Shown here: positions 36,178 through 48,170 of the stretch, piece after piece
Layout of the letters: every line of letters starts with the position of its first letter
Position numbering within the stretch: the stretch's first letter is position 1
Assembly (NCBI GenBank): GCA_016584495.1
Contig: WAID01000005.1
Coordinates: forward strand, 1,996,501-2,060,500
Direction: 5' to 3'
DNA length: 64,000 nucleotides
Origin: Celoporthe dispersa
Taxonomy: Eukaryota > Ascomycota > Sordariomycetes > Diaporthales > Cryphonectriaceae
The notes under the pieces: model-generated
Databases searched by the model: none
The model's input: only the letters and a program-made list of their open reading frames with translations
Told to the model about the DNA's origin: nothing
Position numbers and translations under genes: made by a program

Positions 36178-38283
36178 TTACTGGAGCCACTGGCTGAGCC
36201 GTGCCCCAAGTCTGCGCAGTCTGGACACTCGCGCAGCCTTTGTGTTTCCAAGTGCTTCCTGTCCCCACGTCCCTCGAGACTTAGCCGGCGGTGGGTCCGG
36301 ATACCTCGAGCCCTGTCTCACCCTGCGCCTTATGGCATTCTCAGGATCCTGAGCGTTGTCATCCCGAAAGCTGAGGTCCTTCTGACCGGAATCTCGACCG
36401 AGGAGCCGTAAGGTTTGCCTCCTCAGCTTGCGCGGCGTGGCTTCGACATTATCCTGGTGCTCAGCCTCGGGCTCAACCTGGGTCTCGGCTTGAGAATCAA
36501 TGTGAGATTCTGTTCGCGTCCCGACCTGGGTCTGGGCGCGGGAGTCCACCTGTGAGGCTGTCCATGAGTTGTGCTTGGCGTGGATGGGCCCAATGGTCAT
36601 TGATGGCTCAACCTGGTCGAGATCTCGAGCCTTGATCCAGTGCTGGGTCTGACTTCCAACGGCCTGGCTCGCCCCAGCGGCTTCCCTAGTCTGGCCATCA
36701 GTATCGATCTGGGACGTGTGTCCAGGCGGGGGCTCAGTAGCCGTTCGATGAGACTGCCCCTGAGAGGTCGTAGTGGTATCAGTGCATATAGAGTTGGTAG
36801 TCGGGTTCTCTCCAGTAGATGCGTTATGTCTGACTACCTCCCGACCCAAAGAAATATTCGAAGGTCCTGGGATTCCCGTTCCTTCTGGAGTGGGTAGAGC
36901 GCATGCTGATTCAGGCTGGGCCTCGGTGGTTCCAGTTTTTCCAATGCTATCTTTCTGAACATCAGCTGTGTCTCTATACATCGAGAGACTGCTCCTCTTC
37001 AGTACCGCTGATGTCTCGTGGTCTCGAGCCTCGATCACGGGCTGCGTTGTTGGCGTGGCAAGCGGGTCAAGGTCGTCCATCTGATCAAGTGAAGCTTTCT
37101 GTGCAGGACCATGCATTGATCTCGGCGCCAGGTCTCTAGACGCAGAACTCATATTGATGGTAACCCCGCCAGTATTTTCTGAGGCATACTCGCCCGGCAC
37201 CCCCCGCCCAATGAAGGACATCGATGCTGGCCTTGACTTATGAGCTGAGCGTGGAGTGGATCCCACGGGAATGTGAGGTACACCGGCAGGATTATCCTCT
37301 CTTCGAGACTGTGAAGTATTACGCGGGGGTATCTCCTTTGACGCAAGGCCCACCTCTTCAGGCCTAACTTCCGAAGACACTTTAAAGGTGCTCAGAGTCC
37401 CAGTATGAGAATCTAGCTGACTAGGCCGCCTCCAATGCGGCCGTGGTAACATTTTCCTAAAAGGGGCAGCGACACTCTTGCGACGCTGGTCCGGGGATGG
37501 CGAGTGATTCGGATTGATGAAGGATGGACTGTCGAAGTGGACAGGGCTCGCTCGGTTCTGAGGCGCAGACGTGTCGCCAAGCCCTACAGCGAGAGAAAAT
37601 CTCCTCATTGTTCTCACAATGGCGCCATGCTCACCATGGATCTGGTCCTGAGGGGAGACACTCGGCTGTGGATTGGGTCGCTCTTCGTAGATGTTGATAT
37701 GGCGCTGCGATAATCAGGGAGATGTCGCGCACTCAAATGGGAGTGCACTCGTGAAACGAATGCAAGTCTGGTGACCACTTACTGAATACTCAACATTGGC
37801 AGGATCTGTACCAATGAAGACGTTGAAGCAGCCCACGGGGCTTCCTGTCGACCGCAAAGCCTCGTCTTCGAAAGCGGGAAAGGTCTCAATACTTGGTGGC
37901 GAGGTTCGAAAAAAAAAATATGTCAGAGAGATGATACCCAGAATAGCGCGGATGCTCACAACAGGCCATTACCAACATACCGTACGATGAAGCAGGTACC
38001 AGAGCTACTGCTCTCTTCTCTCAAAGTCTGCTCGATATTTTCCCTGAAGCTCTCGGGCATGTCGCTGGGATCCACCGCCCAGAAGATCTGGGATCGCCGT
38101 AATAATCAGCGCCTCTTGGTCAGTCTGTTTGCACGGTCACTGCAAAATACATTAGAGCGCTATGCAAGAAACTCCACACGTGCTCACATCTGGTTTGGTT
38201 CCGTATCCTCCACACACCGTCTGGTGCAGTACTTCACATTTCTGCGACTGGATCGTGGCGATGGCATCTTTGACCCAACTCAT
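36178..38283 (-). CDS. Uncharacterised protein with conserved-looking N-terminus and long disordered tail
   Basis: I do not recognise the family. My model has four exons: 38283-38188, 38087-37981, 37891-37783 and 37704-36178 (612 aa, all phases consistent). The first three exons encode a compact segment: MSWVKDAIATIQSQKCEVLH, then IFWAVDPSDMPESF, then SGTCFIVR, then FPAFEDEAL and CFNVFIGTDPANVEYS, continuing RHINIYEERPNP. The remaining 490 or so residues are rich in Ser, Pro, Thr, Gln and Arg and are probably disordered. Near residues 485-515 short imperfect repeats of the type DSRAQTQ / DSQAETQ occur. No signal peptide is seen. Exon 2 has the least certain acceptor (intron of 100 bp). The alternating folded and disordered layout suggests a scaffold or regulatory protein, which is only a guess. 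Confidence 0.65.
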
Positions 38284-39110
38284 CGTGATCCGGGTATTTA
38301 CTGGAACTGAACGCTCGATAGTAATATTGGGAAATATGAGAATTCAGGGTTTCAACGTTGATAAGAAAGAATTCGATGATCCTGTTATGGGATTTCTAGC
38401 ACGAAAAGAGAGCGTCTAGTAGTGAATTAATAATTTTAGCAGAGTCAAAGTGGCTTAGTTGCGTACCGGCTTGTGATGTCTCAGTCCGCTCCCAGCTTTC
38501 TTTGTCTCAACCGCCTGTTATAACATAGAACCGGCGGCTGAGCCCACGCGCCGTCAAGCTAATTACAAAGACGAGGGCGGGATGTGAATAAGAAAAATTC
38601 CCGTATATTTGCGTATGAAGTCTACTTGTTTGTTACGACAATTGGACACGGACGAGGCCGAGGCCTGAACTACTAAGCTCATACCTACTCAATCATAAGA
38701 GAGGTCTAGAATCGCCAAGTTTGGTATGTGACTGAGAAGATTTGAGATAAAGTTGAGGCTACGCTGGCTACTGCCTCAGAAGTGGTTCTAACTTCTCTCA
38801 TCACACTAATGTCGTTCCCAAAACATAACCAAAACTTGATGTGTAAGTGAGTAGGTGTAAGATCCAAGGTATCTGTTTCATCTTTTTCTTTATCTTCTCT
38901 TTTCTTTCTCTTTTCTTATTTCTTGGCTTTTACGAAACAATTTTGATCACACTTTAGGTTAATATTCGAACGCTGTGATGCCAAGTCGTGAGCCCTGGTT
39001 CAGTATCGCTTTGCGGCAAACGGCTACTACTGCATTTCACTCAAATTTTATCTTTTCCCTAAAGCCTTAGACCAATAGCTGTCAAGTTATTGGACTTAGT
39101 AGCTCATTCT
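38284..39110. other. Intergenic region
   Basis: About 0.8 kb, T/C-rich around 38880-38935. Contains the promoter of the upstream minus-strand gene and the 3' flank of the oxygenase gene. No gene supported. Confidence 0.55.
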
Positions 39111-40905
39111 TCAGTGCTGGCCCCCATCAACCGCCCCATTGGCAAGAGCCTTCTGCCAGGGCAGCGGCTCCGTAGCAATCTTGACTGGCCCGACCTCACC
39201 CGTCTCGGCATCCCTCTGCCTCTGCCACGCCTCAATGTCCCGGTGGTCGACAAAGTTGCCATGTAGGCCAAGCCTTAGCTTCAGAGGTAGGTGCAGCACC
39301 GCAAGCGGGCCCTGCGCTAGGTTCTGTGCGTCAAAGATGGCCACATCGTTCCGTAGCACGTCCAGGTGGTTCATCAGGGCGATGAGGTAGCCCTCTCCCT
39401 CCCCGCCGCCGTCCCGGGGAATGAACGACGGCTCCTGGAAGGTGATTGTCGGCCCGGCGAAGAATACATCCTCTTCGCCTTGTGCCAGAGGGTTCTCGGG
39501 GTCCCAGGCATAGTGGCCCAGGCAGTTGAACAGCCCGCCGGCAGGAGGACCACACTTGGCAAAAGTCATACGGGCGTGTGGGGTCGACCTTGGCGAGCCA
39601 GAAGTGCTTGTACTTCTTGGTCACCCAGCGGTCATCGATGCGGCTGAACTCGCCGTTGGTGGGCCAGGTGAAGGCGGGCGTCACGCGGGTGTTGGTCTTG
39701 GCCTTTGGGTCCAGGATCCACCGTGTCGTCGGGCTCCTGAGCTTGCCGGGCTGGCGGACGTTTCCCTCTGGCTCGGGGTCTGGGGGCCACCAGAAGAAGA
39801 CGTTGCCGTCGGCTACGGTGAGGTCCACGACGACATTGCCTTGTTCGTTCTCGTAGCAGCCTGCGACGTGGCCATGGAAAGCTGGGACGGGTTCCGTAGT
39901 TAATATCACAAAAGCAAGAGTATGACGGAGAAGTAAAGAAGGCAGGAAAGGAAAAGGAGGAGAAGAAGAATAAAGAGACGCACCATTGTCAGCTCGAAAC
40001 CAGATCACGTCCTCGCTCTTCCCGCCGCGTCTCGGCACCAGGCCATACCACTGGTCCTCGTCCGGATCCCAGGCAAACTTCTCTCCACCAGTCTTCATCC
40101 TGTCGACGCTCACTTTCAACGGTGTCAGAGGCAGCACGACATAATTCTTGCTTACGCCCATGTCATGAATCATGCCTGCGAAGGGCGCCTTATACCACGT
40201 CTCCTCCGTCTTCTTCCCGTCCGCAGCGATTGTCCACACCACAACATCACAGGATCCGTCATTCCCATCGCCACCCGCCTCGTACGCAAAGCAGATCATC
40301 TCACCCGTGTCCGGGTCAAACTTGGGATGCGCGGTGAAGGTGGGCGTCTTGACCTGGCCCTCAAAGTCATACCGGCCCAGGGTCTCGAGCGTGACAGGGT
40401 CCATGGCAAACGGCGGGCCGTCCTCCTTGGAGGCAAGCAACATGCCCCGCCAGAAGGTGATGTTGGTGTTGCTCGCTGTGCGGATTACACCCTTGACCGT
40501 CTCGTTGTCCGTCCACGGGTTGCGGTACCGCCCAAAGAGACTACCGCGCGCCGCCGTCTCGGCCTTGTACCTGTCCGTCTGGACATAGCGCTGCTTGAGG
40601 TCGGCGTGTCCGCCGGCGATGCGCACGGCAGTCACGGACCCGTCGCCGTTGAAATGGATGTCATCCTCAAACAAGGGAGGGAAGCGGTGGTCCGGCTGGA
40701 TGCGGTAAAATGTCCCGTTGATGTCCGTAGGGATGGTGCCGCTTACTTCAAGGTCGAAGACATCGCCCTCAAAGCGGGAGGGCTTGTTCATCCCGAGGAA
40801 CACGTCTGTGTCCGGGAAGGTGGTTGCCTCGCAGGGCCGGGCGAGTTTTCCGGAGGCGTAGCCGGACCGCTTGACGGCCGGGGCGAGGTCGAAGATGTGT
40901 GCCAT
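39111..40905 (-). CDS. Carotenoid/stilbene cleavage oxygenase (RPE65 family), with a one-base frame break
   Basis: Two exons, 40905-39984 and 39881-39111; about 563 aa after allowing for one extra base in the A4 run at 39561-39564. The start MAHIFDLAPAVKRSGY and domains FEGDVFDLEVSGTIP, GTFYRIQPDHRFPP and HFNGDGSV are those of the carotenoid oxygenase family. The four iron-binding histidines appear in order: A-H-P-K (193), M-I-H-D-M (247), F-H-G-H (310) and L-H-G-N (514). The frame changes between R-P-Y-D-F and K-C-G-P-P-A-G-G-L-F-N; both sides are clearly family sequence, so an insertion rather than an intron is implied. Such non-haem iron enzymes cleave a C=C bond of carotenoids, stilbenes or lignostilbenes in the cytosol; the absence of a signal peptide fits. 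A divergent SnoaL-like gene lies 1.1 kb away. Confidence 0.88.
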
Positions 40906-42024
40906 GTTGGCCTGGCGTGCTCTGACACTAGCTTGGGAAAAGAGAGAGAGAGAGAAGATTTCTTTTTTTTTATAAAAAAAGGGGGGAAATAATGCTTGGG
41001 GCATTTATCGGATCACGGTGGTTTTGAATTACTGTTAGGCTGCCTCAACCCAGCCAGCCAGCCAGCCAGCCCTTCATCTTCAGTAGCAGACCAGCTTATA
41101 ACCAGAAGACATGTGCCATCTCGGACGAGGAGGACTCTTCATTGTATTTCCGCCTTTCCGTTATGATCTTCCTCGCAGTGCCTGTTCGGGTTATTCTGAG
41201 GACCCGGGCTCGGCAGATGATCCTCATGCCCGCACGGCATCAAGCGCCCAGACACCAGCCCTATTACGCTGATGCTACATCCACCTGCAGGTCAAGCTGG
41301 GGTGCATATGATCCTCCAAACCCGTCCAAAACACCAGAAATAATAATACAGAGGAGGTCAGTATAATAGAGGGCGGATTTACGGCATTGTAATACATACA
41401 AGAATGTCATCAGAGTTCGAAGCATACGGCGTTGTATACTTAACTCCCCGGCGGTCTGCCAATCCTCGGTTCCGCTCCATACAAGGCTGAGCAACATAAA
41501 GTACAGTAACATATACCTAACCAAGTTGTCCTTTGTCTCCTCCTCAACACCGTCCAAATCTCAGGTGCAGGCAGAAGACAGTAACATATAGCGGCTGTTG
41601 TCGGTGGTGATCCTCCTCCCGCTCGCGGACTAATTATTAGTGACAGCTTTTGGGGATTTTTACTGCCAAGGACGCACTCATTGGAGACAAACCCGTCCAC
41701 CCGACCACGTTGTCTGCAAGTGTTCGCAGAGGATCATCCTTAGAATGCGGGGAGCCCTTGTTACGGCGCTACTTAAATATGCGGCAGTTCACATTGAGAG
41801 CAACAGGTTCTATTTCTCCGCACCCGGTTGCTCATCTCGTGTGTTGTGATAAGAGTCTCAGGATGTTCATATAACTAGACTGCCGAGGTTGAAATTCAAG
41901 GTTCCAATTGTAGGCCATCTCATTCAATAACCAGACAAGAGGTTCAACTCGTATAAACACATTCCCGTAATTTTACTGCACAGTATTTTTTGTTTATCTT
42001 TTTCCCAAAAAAAACTTTGCCGAC
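40906..42024. promoter_or_regulatory. Shared divergent promoter region of the oxygenase and SnoaL-like genes
   Basis: This 1.1 kb lies between two start codons pointing apart, so both genes must be controlled from it. It contains a (CAGC)5 repeat at 41051-41070 and a TATAAAC motif at 41952-41958, about 67 bp before the plus-strand ATG. Nothing else coding is visible. Confidence 0.45.
41051..41070. repeat. (CAGC)5 tandem repeat
   Basis: Five perfect tetranucleotide units in the divergent promoter region. Confidence 0.85.
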
Positions 42025-43009
42025 ATGGAGGCTGAGCTCGCTCAGCTCAAGGAACAAGTTGCTGTCCTGCAGAAGGAATTGTCTCGTGTCTCTGGTAAGT
42101 CGAATGATATCCTTCCATCAATCGCGTAGCCCCTGGGCAACGAATCCTAACAGAAGCCCGCAGATGAGTCCGAGGTCCGCAAGACACACTTCAAATACGG
42201 CTATTACCTGGACAAATGTCTCTACAATGAGGTTCGGACCTCTTCAGCTCTCCACCCCACCCAAGCACCACTGACCAGACCACCAGGTGGTCGACCTCTT
42301 CTCCGACCACCCGGACACCTACGTAGAGTTCCTAGGCGCCCGCTACCGAGGCAAAGAAGGCGTCAAGCGCCTCTATCAGGGCCGCTTCCAGTCATACTTT
42401 GTCAAGGGCCGCAACGGTCCCATCCATGGCTTTCTACTGGACCACGCCATGATGCAGGACATTGTGGATGTCGACCCGAGCGGGACGCACGCGTGGGTGC
42501 GCATGCGGGCGCTCATGTCCGCTGGCACGCACGAGAGCATCAAGGACATCCACCCGCGGGGCCACGTGCAGTGGTGGGAAGGGGGCGTCTACGAGAACGA
42601 GTACATCAAGGAGAAGGGCGTGTGGAGGCTGTTTCGGTACCGGTACTTCCCCTTCTGGCATGGCGAGTTCGAGAGCGGTTGGTCGCACACCAAGCCCAAC
42701 TATATCCCGTGGCCCACCAAGACTTTCCCCGAGGACCCTCTCGGCCCGGATGAGATCCTGGAGCAGAAGATGCTCTGGCCTGACACGCGCGTCATCCCCT
42801 TCCACTACCCGCACCCGGTGACGGGGAAGAAGATCAGCGATGATGACCTCCGCGCTCCTGGGTGGGGGGAGGACGTCTCGACGTCGGACAAGCCGTTGAC
42901 GCTGCAGCTGCCGGACGGGCAGAAGCGCGAGGGTGCGACGGAGGGAGTTACTGAGAGCGAGCCTGGGACCAAGATCCTGCCGGAGTTGTTGCAGAATAAG
43001 GCTGTGTGA
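42025..43009 (+). CDS. SnoaL-like (NTF2-fold) protein
   Basis: Three exons, 42025-42094, 42164-42231 and 42287-43009, give 286 aa in consistent phase. The N-terminus MEAELAQLKEQVAVLQKEL is a short coiled coil. It is followed by YGYYLDKCLYNEVVDLFSDH, the opening helices of the SnoaL-like fold. F-L-G-A-R-Y-R-G-K-E-G-V-K-R-L-Y, then M-Q-D-I-V-D-V-D, then A-W-V-R-M-R-A-L, and VWRLFRYRYFPFW are the strand-forming blocks of the cone-shaped barrel. The last 80 residues are a charged extension. The fold is used by dehydratases, cyclases and isomerases; the substrate is unknown. Pairing with the divergent oxygenase suggests the same aromatic or terpenoid pathway, which is inference. Confidence 0.85.
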
Positions 43010-43362
43010 AAGATAGGCCTCTATCTGCTTCTCCTGCGGAGACATTTCTTCTTGCGAAGGGGCTCTCTCTTTGATAGTCATCACGTCACACCTCATGTAG
43101 TGAATTGATGGGTTCGAACCGCATTGAGGAATAGAGATACCTAGATGGGCTGGTGACAATATGAGACACGAAAGAAATGGTGTTTCCTTGACCCTGAGAG
43201 CCAAACAGGAGCCCCAACCACTCGACCTCGCTGATGTCCAAAGTGTGTTGAACACCTTGCTTCTACCTTATCGCGGTAGTTTCACAACACGCCAGCAGGT
43301 CCCTCTCCCCTTTTCTTCTTCATCCTTTCCACCCAGGTAGACCACACATTCCAGGTCGTCTC
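43010..43362. other. Intergenic region
   Basis: Short 3'-to-3' spacer. A GGTTCGAACC sequence near 43112 looks like a tRNA B box but has no A box or cloverleaf around it. Confidence 0.6.
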
Positions 43363-43677
43363 TTAGCAGTGGAACAACCACGACCCGCCGGTGCTAGGGA
43401 AGTTGGTACAGCCATCGTCAGCGGCCGAGAGCTCTTCCACAGGGTCCTCGCAGTTTTTGTCGCTGTAGATCCACAGCGAGCACGCCTCAGACTCTGTCCA
43501 CCCGATGGAGGCGCCCGTCTGCGTGTTGCAATAGGCCGGGATGGAGCCGGACAAGTATGTGTTGACAGGGGTGCCGCAGTCGCTGTAGTAGTACTCGGAG
43601 ATGGAGCCGGCGAGGACGGTGTTGGTGGCCGCAAGGAGGCCCATGGCGGAGACGATAATGGTGGGAATGGGAGACAT
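43363..43677 (-). CDS. Small secreted six-cysteine protein
   Basis: Single exon, 104 aa. The signal peptide MSPIPTIIVSAMGLLAATN ends near V-L-A-G. The mature part has six cysteines (D-C-G-T, Y-C-N, A-C-S, N-C-E-D, G-C-T, F-H-C), the last being the C-terminal residue. An even number of cysteines and an acidic, aromatic composition suit a disulfide-stabilised extracellular protein. I do not recognise a family; an effector-like or cell-wall role is possible but not shown. A good TATA box lies about 190 bp upstream. Confidence 0.78.
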   Translation of the reverse strand: MSPIPTIIVSAMGLLAATNTVLAGSISEYYYSDCGTPVNTYLSGSIPAYCNTQTGASIGWTESEACSLWIYSDKNCEDPVEELSAADDGCTNFPSTGGSWLFHC

Positions 43678-44420
43678 GTTGTTGTATGTTGGTGGTTCTG
43701 GAGGGTGGAGTTAGTCGACTGTTGATTATGGCTTGTGAGGGAGGGTGTGTGAGTAGTTACTTGGGTTTGAGGGAGCTGGCTTGTTCTACGATCAATGTTT
43801 GTCTGTGTAGGGTGCCTGGTCTGTAGTCTCTATGTTGTCTCTTTCTTGGGAGCTTCTGGGCATATTTATACTTTCTCAGGCTCGCATATATTTTTTCGCT
43901 CTCGCCTACTCGGCGACATCACTTGTTAACAGTTCCTAAAGTCTAACAGGCAAGGCTGGCTGTATACTTTGGTATTGTCCTTCTTCGTAATGTTAGTGGA
44001 CGCCTCTCTGGTGGCGGTTTACCGACTTGGGCGGCTAGTTACCCACACTGCTCCTTCGCCATGTCATACTATAATCTATATGGAAAATGATAATCACGCC
44101 ATAGGCTCAATTGCACAGCCGTGGCTGAGATCGACCTGACCTGCTACCTCATTAGGCAACCCTCAGCTCCTAGATTCACGAACAGTTCATGCAGTGATCA
44201 GTAAGCCAGCATTTCCATCAGGCAAGACAGGCCTTGTTCGTCTTTCACAACGCGATTCCTGATAGGCTGTGATGGCTGGAATAGGCTGTGGTGGCTGGAC
44301 GGCAACCTGCAGTCATCAATGGTTCTTGCTGATATTTGGCCGAACCTTGTGCGACCATGAGCAACTCATTCACATTTCAGAGTCGTCTGTCTGTCTCTCT
44401 GTCTGTCTTGAGGAACTACC
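43678..44420. other. Intergenic region
   Basis: Promoter of the six-cysteine protein gene (TATA at 43863) and the 3' flank of the acid phosphatase gene. No other gene supported. Confidence 0.55.
43863..43870 (-). promoter_or_regulatory. TATA box of the six-cysteine secreted protein gene
   Basis: TATAAATA on the minus strand, 186 bp before the ATG at 43677; a close match to the eukaryotic TATA consensus. Confidence 0.5.
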
Positions 44421-46417
44421 CTACTCCCTCTTCTGCAACGTCAGGCTATCACCCACGCTCCCATCATCCCCGCGGATGAAGGTCCATGTCAGCTCCTTCT
44501 CGCTCTCGACAGTTAGCTTGCCAAACCCGTAATGCTCATCATCCAGCTCCGCCGTAAACGCAGCCCACGACTGCCCGTCGTCTAGCGTGCTATGGCTCTC
44601 GATGTTCCCCGCAGCGCCGTTGATAACATGCGTCATGCTCGTGCCCGCATTGGTGAGAAAGGTGTTATTATTCACCACACTCGCGGTGTCGACGGTCCCG
44701 TTGGCAGTCAGCGGGAACAGGCGCTCATACCAGTGGATGTGCGCCCCAATGTACAGGTCCACACCGTGCTCAAGAAACACGCTCTCCCACGCGGCGCGGA
44801 TGTAGGCCTGGTAGCTGGACGTCTCGGTGCTGTACATGGGCCTGTGGCTCATGACGACGACCCAGGGCGTCTTGGCCCTGTCGACAGCCTCGAGGTCGCT
44901 CACCAGCCACCTGTACTGCTCATAGGCCGTGTTGTCGTTGATGGCGTTGTCCTCGATCTGGCCAAAGGGTCCGGAGTCCGTCACGTAGGTCTCGTCCAGC
45001 GTCGGGTGCGTCTCATTCGGGTTAGAGCCCTCCTCGATGTCGCGGAGGAAGGGCCACTCGGGAGAGTTGGCGTAGTCGGTCTCTGCGTCAAGGGCTATGA
45101 AGTGAGCCAGGCCGTAGTCGAACGAATACCAGAAGTTGCCTACGCCGCCAGACTCGGGGCCTGGAGCCCGGAAGCGGTGCTGGAAGGCGGTGAAGTTTCT
45201 GGGAGGGAAATAGATTTGTCAGAATTTTTGGCTTGTAGCTATAGCTATGTCTCTTTGAGATATAAGAGGAGGAAGGGGGGGGGAGAAAAAGCATTAATGC
45301 AACACACGAGACGTACCGCTGTGACGGAGGGCAGCTATAGTATGTCAGGTTGGTAGTCGGCGCCGTGGAGTTGGCCTCGTCGTTGTCAAGATACGCAGTG
45401 AGGGGGTTCCCTGGCCCGTCGTACTCAGCACAGGCAGCCTCGTGGTTCCCTGGCAGGACCATGTACGGGACTTTCAATGTAATCGAATTAAACCAGTTCT
45501 GCCACAGGTCCCAGTTCGACTCGTAGACGACCGAGATGTCACCACCCAGCGGGCCTCCCTGGTTAGGAATCTCGCCCTCCGGCAGAGGCGTATTGTAGCT
45601 CTCGGGATAGTCTCCAGGAGGGAGGCTAGAGGATTTCCCTGCATAGCACACATCCCAATCATCCTCGCAGGGCAGAATTCCATCGTACCAGTCGTCCGCA
45701 TACGATATATCGCCACCGTGCCAGACAAAGTTGATGGAGCCGTTGAGCGAGTTTTTGAGCAGCTGGGCGTACGTGCCGCCTGCGTTGGTGTAGCCCATAT
45801 CGTTGACGATGGCGACAGAAAAAGGCTTTTTGGTGCCTGCGGCAGGAGACGTCTTGAAGGAAAGCACCTCGGAGGCTGTCGTGCCGTTAGAGGCCGCGAT
45901 GTGGTAGAAGTAGGTCGTGTCCGGCTTTAGGTCCTCGATCTGCACATCGTGGAAGTACTGGCTGCACTGTGTGACCGAGACCAGCGCGCAGGGAGGCGTG
46001 CGGTCGTACGTGGAAGATTTGCCCTTGGCCATGCAGGTCAGGTTCTTGCTGCCGAGCTCGCCCCAGAAGACCGTCGGGTCCTCGTCCAGGCCAAAGGGCG
46101 TCTGGAAGTGGATGTTGATCCCATTGGGTATATAGGATGTCGAGATTACGTTGATATTGTTGGTCGGGTTCTTGCTTTGCGGGTGTGACTGCTGGCGGCT
46201 CGACAAGACGAGGAAACCCGCTGCCCTTGACGCCGTTCACGGACGGATCGACCCAGTCTCCCACAGGAATCTCGGGCCCTGTGTATGGATACAGAGTATC
46301 CACGTCGCGAGCCTTCTTCTTGGCTTCTATAGCCGCCGACACATCTACCGGTGCTGGCGCGGCATAAGACACGGTAGAGAGGGCGCTCAGGAGCGCTGCT
46401 GCTGTTCCAACTCTCAT
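44421..46417 (-). CDS. Purple acid phosphatase (secreted metallophosphoesterase), with a one-base frame break
   Basis: Two exons, 46417-45317 and 45198-44421; about 625 aa. The signal peptide MRVGTAAALLSALSTVSYA opens the protein. After G-F-P-R-L-V-E-P-P-A-V-T-P-A-K-Q the frame must shift by one base near 46169-46180 to continue NPTNNINVISTSYIPNGINI, which begins the fibronectin-like N-domain. All purple acid phosphatase metal motifs follow: VNDMGYT, GGDISYADDWYD, LPGNHEA, VVMSHRPMY and GAHIHWYER. The enzyme frees phosphate from organic esters outside the cell, with an Fe/metal pair. Without the shift the protein ends early, so it is either a sequence error or a null allele. No CACGTG phosphate-control box was seen close to its start. 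Confidence 0.9.
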
Positions 46418-48001
46418 CTTGACAGCGACGGTAGGATCTATGGTGCAGAAATAGACACTACGGATGACAGGGGCGCCATCATCTTTGGAAACAAGTAGAA
46501 AGAAAGAAAGGAAACAAATATATACATAAAAAGAAAAGAAAAAAAAGCGGCCCCAATGGTTTGCTTTCGATAATATACCGACCGACAATCGTCCGTCCTC
46601 TTTCACTCACCGTTGGCGTCGCATCAGGAAAGTCGGCAACCACAAACAACCAAGGTCTGATACAAAAAAAAGTATCTATCGGTCAGGCCGGGTCGCCGGC
46701 GTGCATTAGGCTGGCGGAGCGTAGGATTGTTGGCGTACAGACTTACAGCTTCTCGCCCAATGACGGATCTCAATCGCGTCACGACCGTGGGGCGAGCGCT
46801 GTGGGCCGCTCGGGGTTGTATTGGAATATTGGAATTGCTTCTGCGGCCATTGGACGATTTCCTTGGGGCTTTCTGCCTATCACCAACCACCTCGTCCATG
46901 CTGGGACATGTGCGAGGGACAGGCCAGGTTGCCTTCTTTCCAACCCCCCAATGGACCTGCTCGACTTGGTTTAGCCTGCTGTGTTGATCAGCGAGACCTA
47001 ATCTGGCAGCTAAGGCTTGTTTTCTTCCCTTGCATGGTGTGGGCTGGCGTGGTTGGTCCACCTTGCTGGGTCCCAACCCCCGCGTCCTGCCTGCTCAGGC
47101 CTGGTAGTGGGCGCTGGTCCCAGCTCTGAAAGATAGAGAGGACGTTTCTCCATGTTCTAGAAAGTCTGGAAGCCAAGACCATTTGTCAGGTACGATCTTC
47201 CTCTTGGCATGCAGTGTGCATGAACGACTACAGCAGAGAGTGTACGATGCAATTATGAAGGGCCACCTCCTATAGTGTAGTACGGCTATCGCCCGGGAGA
47301 AAGCAACCTCGGCCCCGCTATAGTGTACCGGCAAGGACGTCTTGAGCCGTAGATAACGACTGAAGATAATTCTGTGATGGATATAGATTCCTTGTGTGTT
47401 TGGCAAGAAAATGCTTCCGGGATACACAGGGCTAAATTCGTATGCATTGTAATAGGTTAATAGCCTAACTGACAGAAACCTTTTCGTCTGCGGCTTCAAT
47501 TCGGCGTAGGGACGCTGCCGTGGATCGGCTTCCACTTATATTATCATCTTTCCCAAGCAGGACTCATAGTTGCTATCACAAGGTGCATGATTTCATAATA
47601 GCAGTCGCCTAAACAGAATTATGCCACGTAGTTGTATTAACTAATCTAAACTAATGTTAAGATATAGACGTGCACGAAAAAAGTGAAGCTGGCGTAGTTG
47701 TTTTATTGACGCGATGAATGTGAACCATATAAGCCTGGGCCAGATGATAGCACCTATTTTGGGAGCTACTATGCGTATTTATCTTGAAAGGCCCTGGGGT
47801 CCAGCCTCGAACAGTTTCATGCAAGTGTCGTTACAAGACGTATTCACAATAGTGGCTCGCTAAGCTTAAGAATATTTACAGACAAGCCTCATTCGTAAAG
47901 TTTCATGAACAAGAAAGCCCTCACTTCCGACCACGACTCACAAACAAGGCACACTCTGGAGAGCGACTCAACTAATAACAAAACGCTTCATATTTCTAGG
48001 A
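46418..48001. other. Intergenic region
   Basis: About 1.6 kb. The right half is the 3' side of the AA9 gene and the left half the promoter of the phosphatase gene, with an A/T-rich TATATA-containing stretch near 46519. No coding evidence. Confidence 0.5.
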
Positions 48002-48170
48002 CTAGACCTTGTTGTTGCATGGAGGGTCCCTGAAATTTTCGTGGAGCAAGTCTTCGTAGCTGCAGACAGAGCTGGGGGTGGACGAGGCCACCCTGGTGGG
48101 GGACGAAGCAGCTGCCGTCTTGGTGGCGAATGAACTGGCCACTATGCGTCTTTTACCTCCAGACATCCGA

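Noticed and set aside
43100..43125. tRNA B-box-like GGTTCGAACC
   Set aside because: No A box, acceptor stem or cloverleaf can be formed around it.
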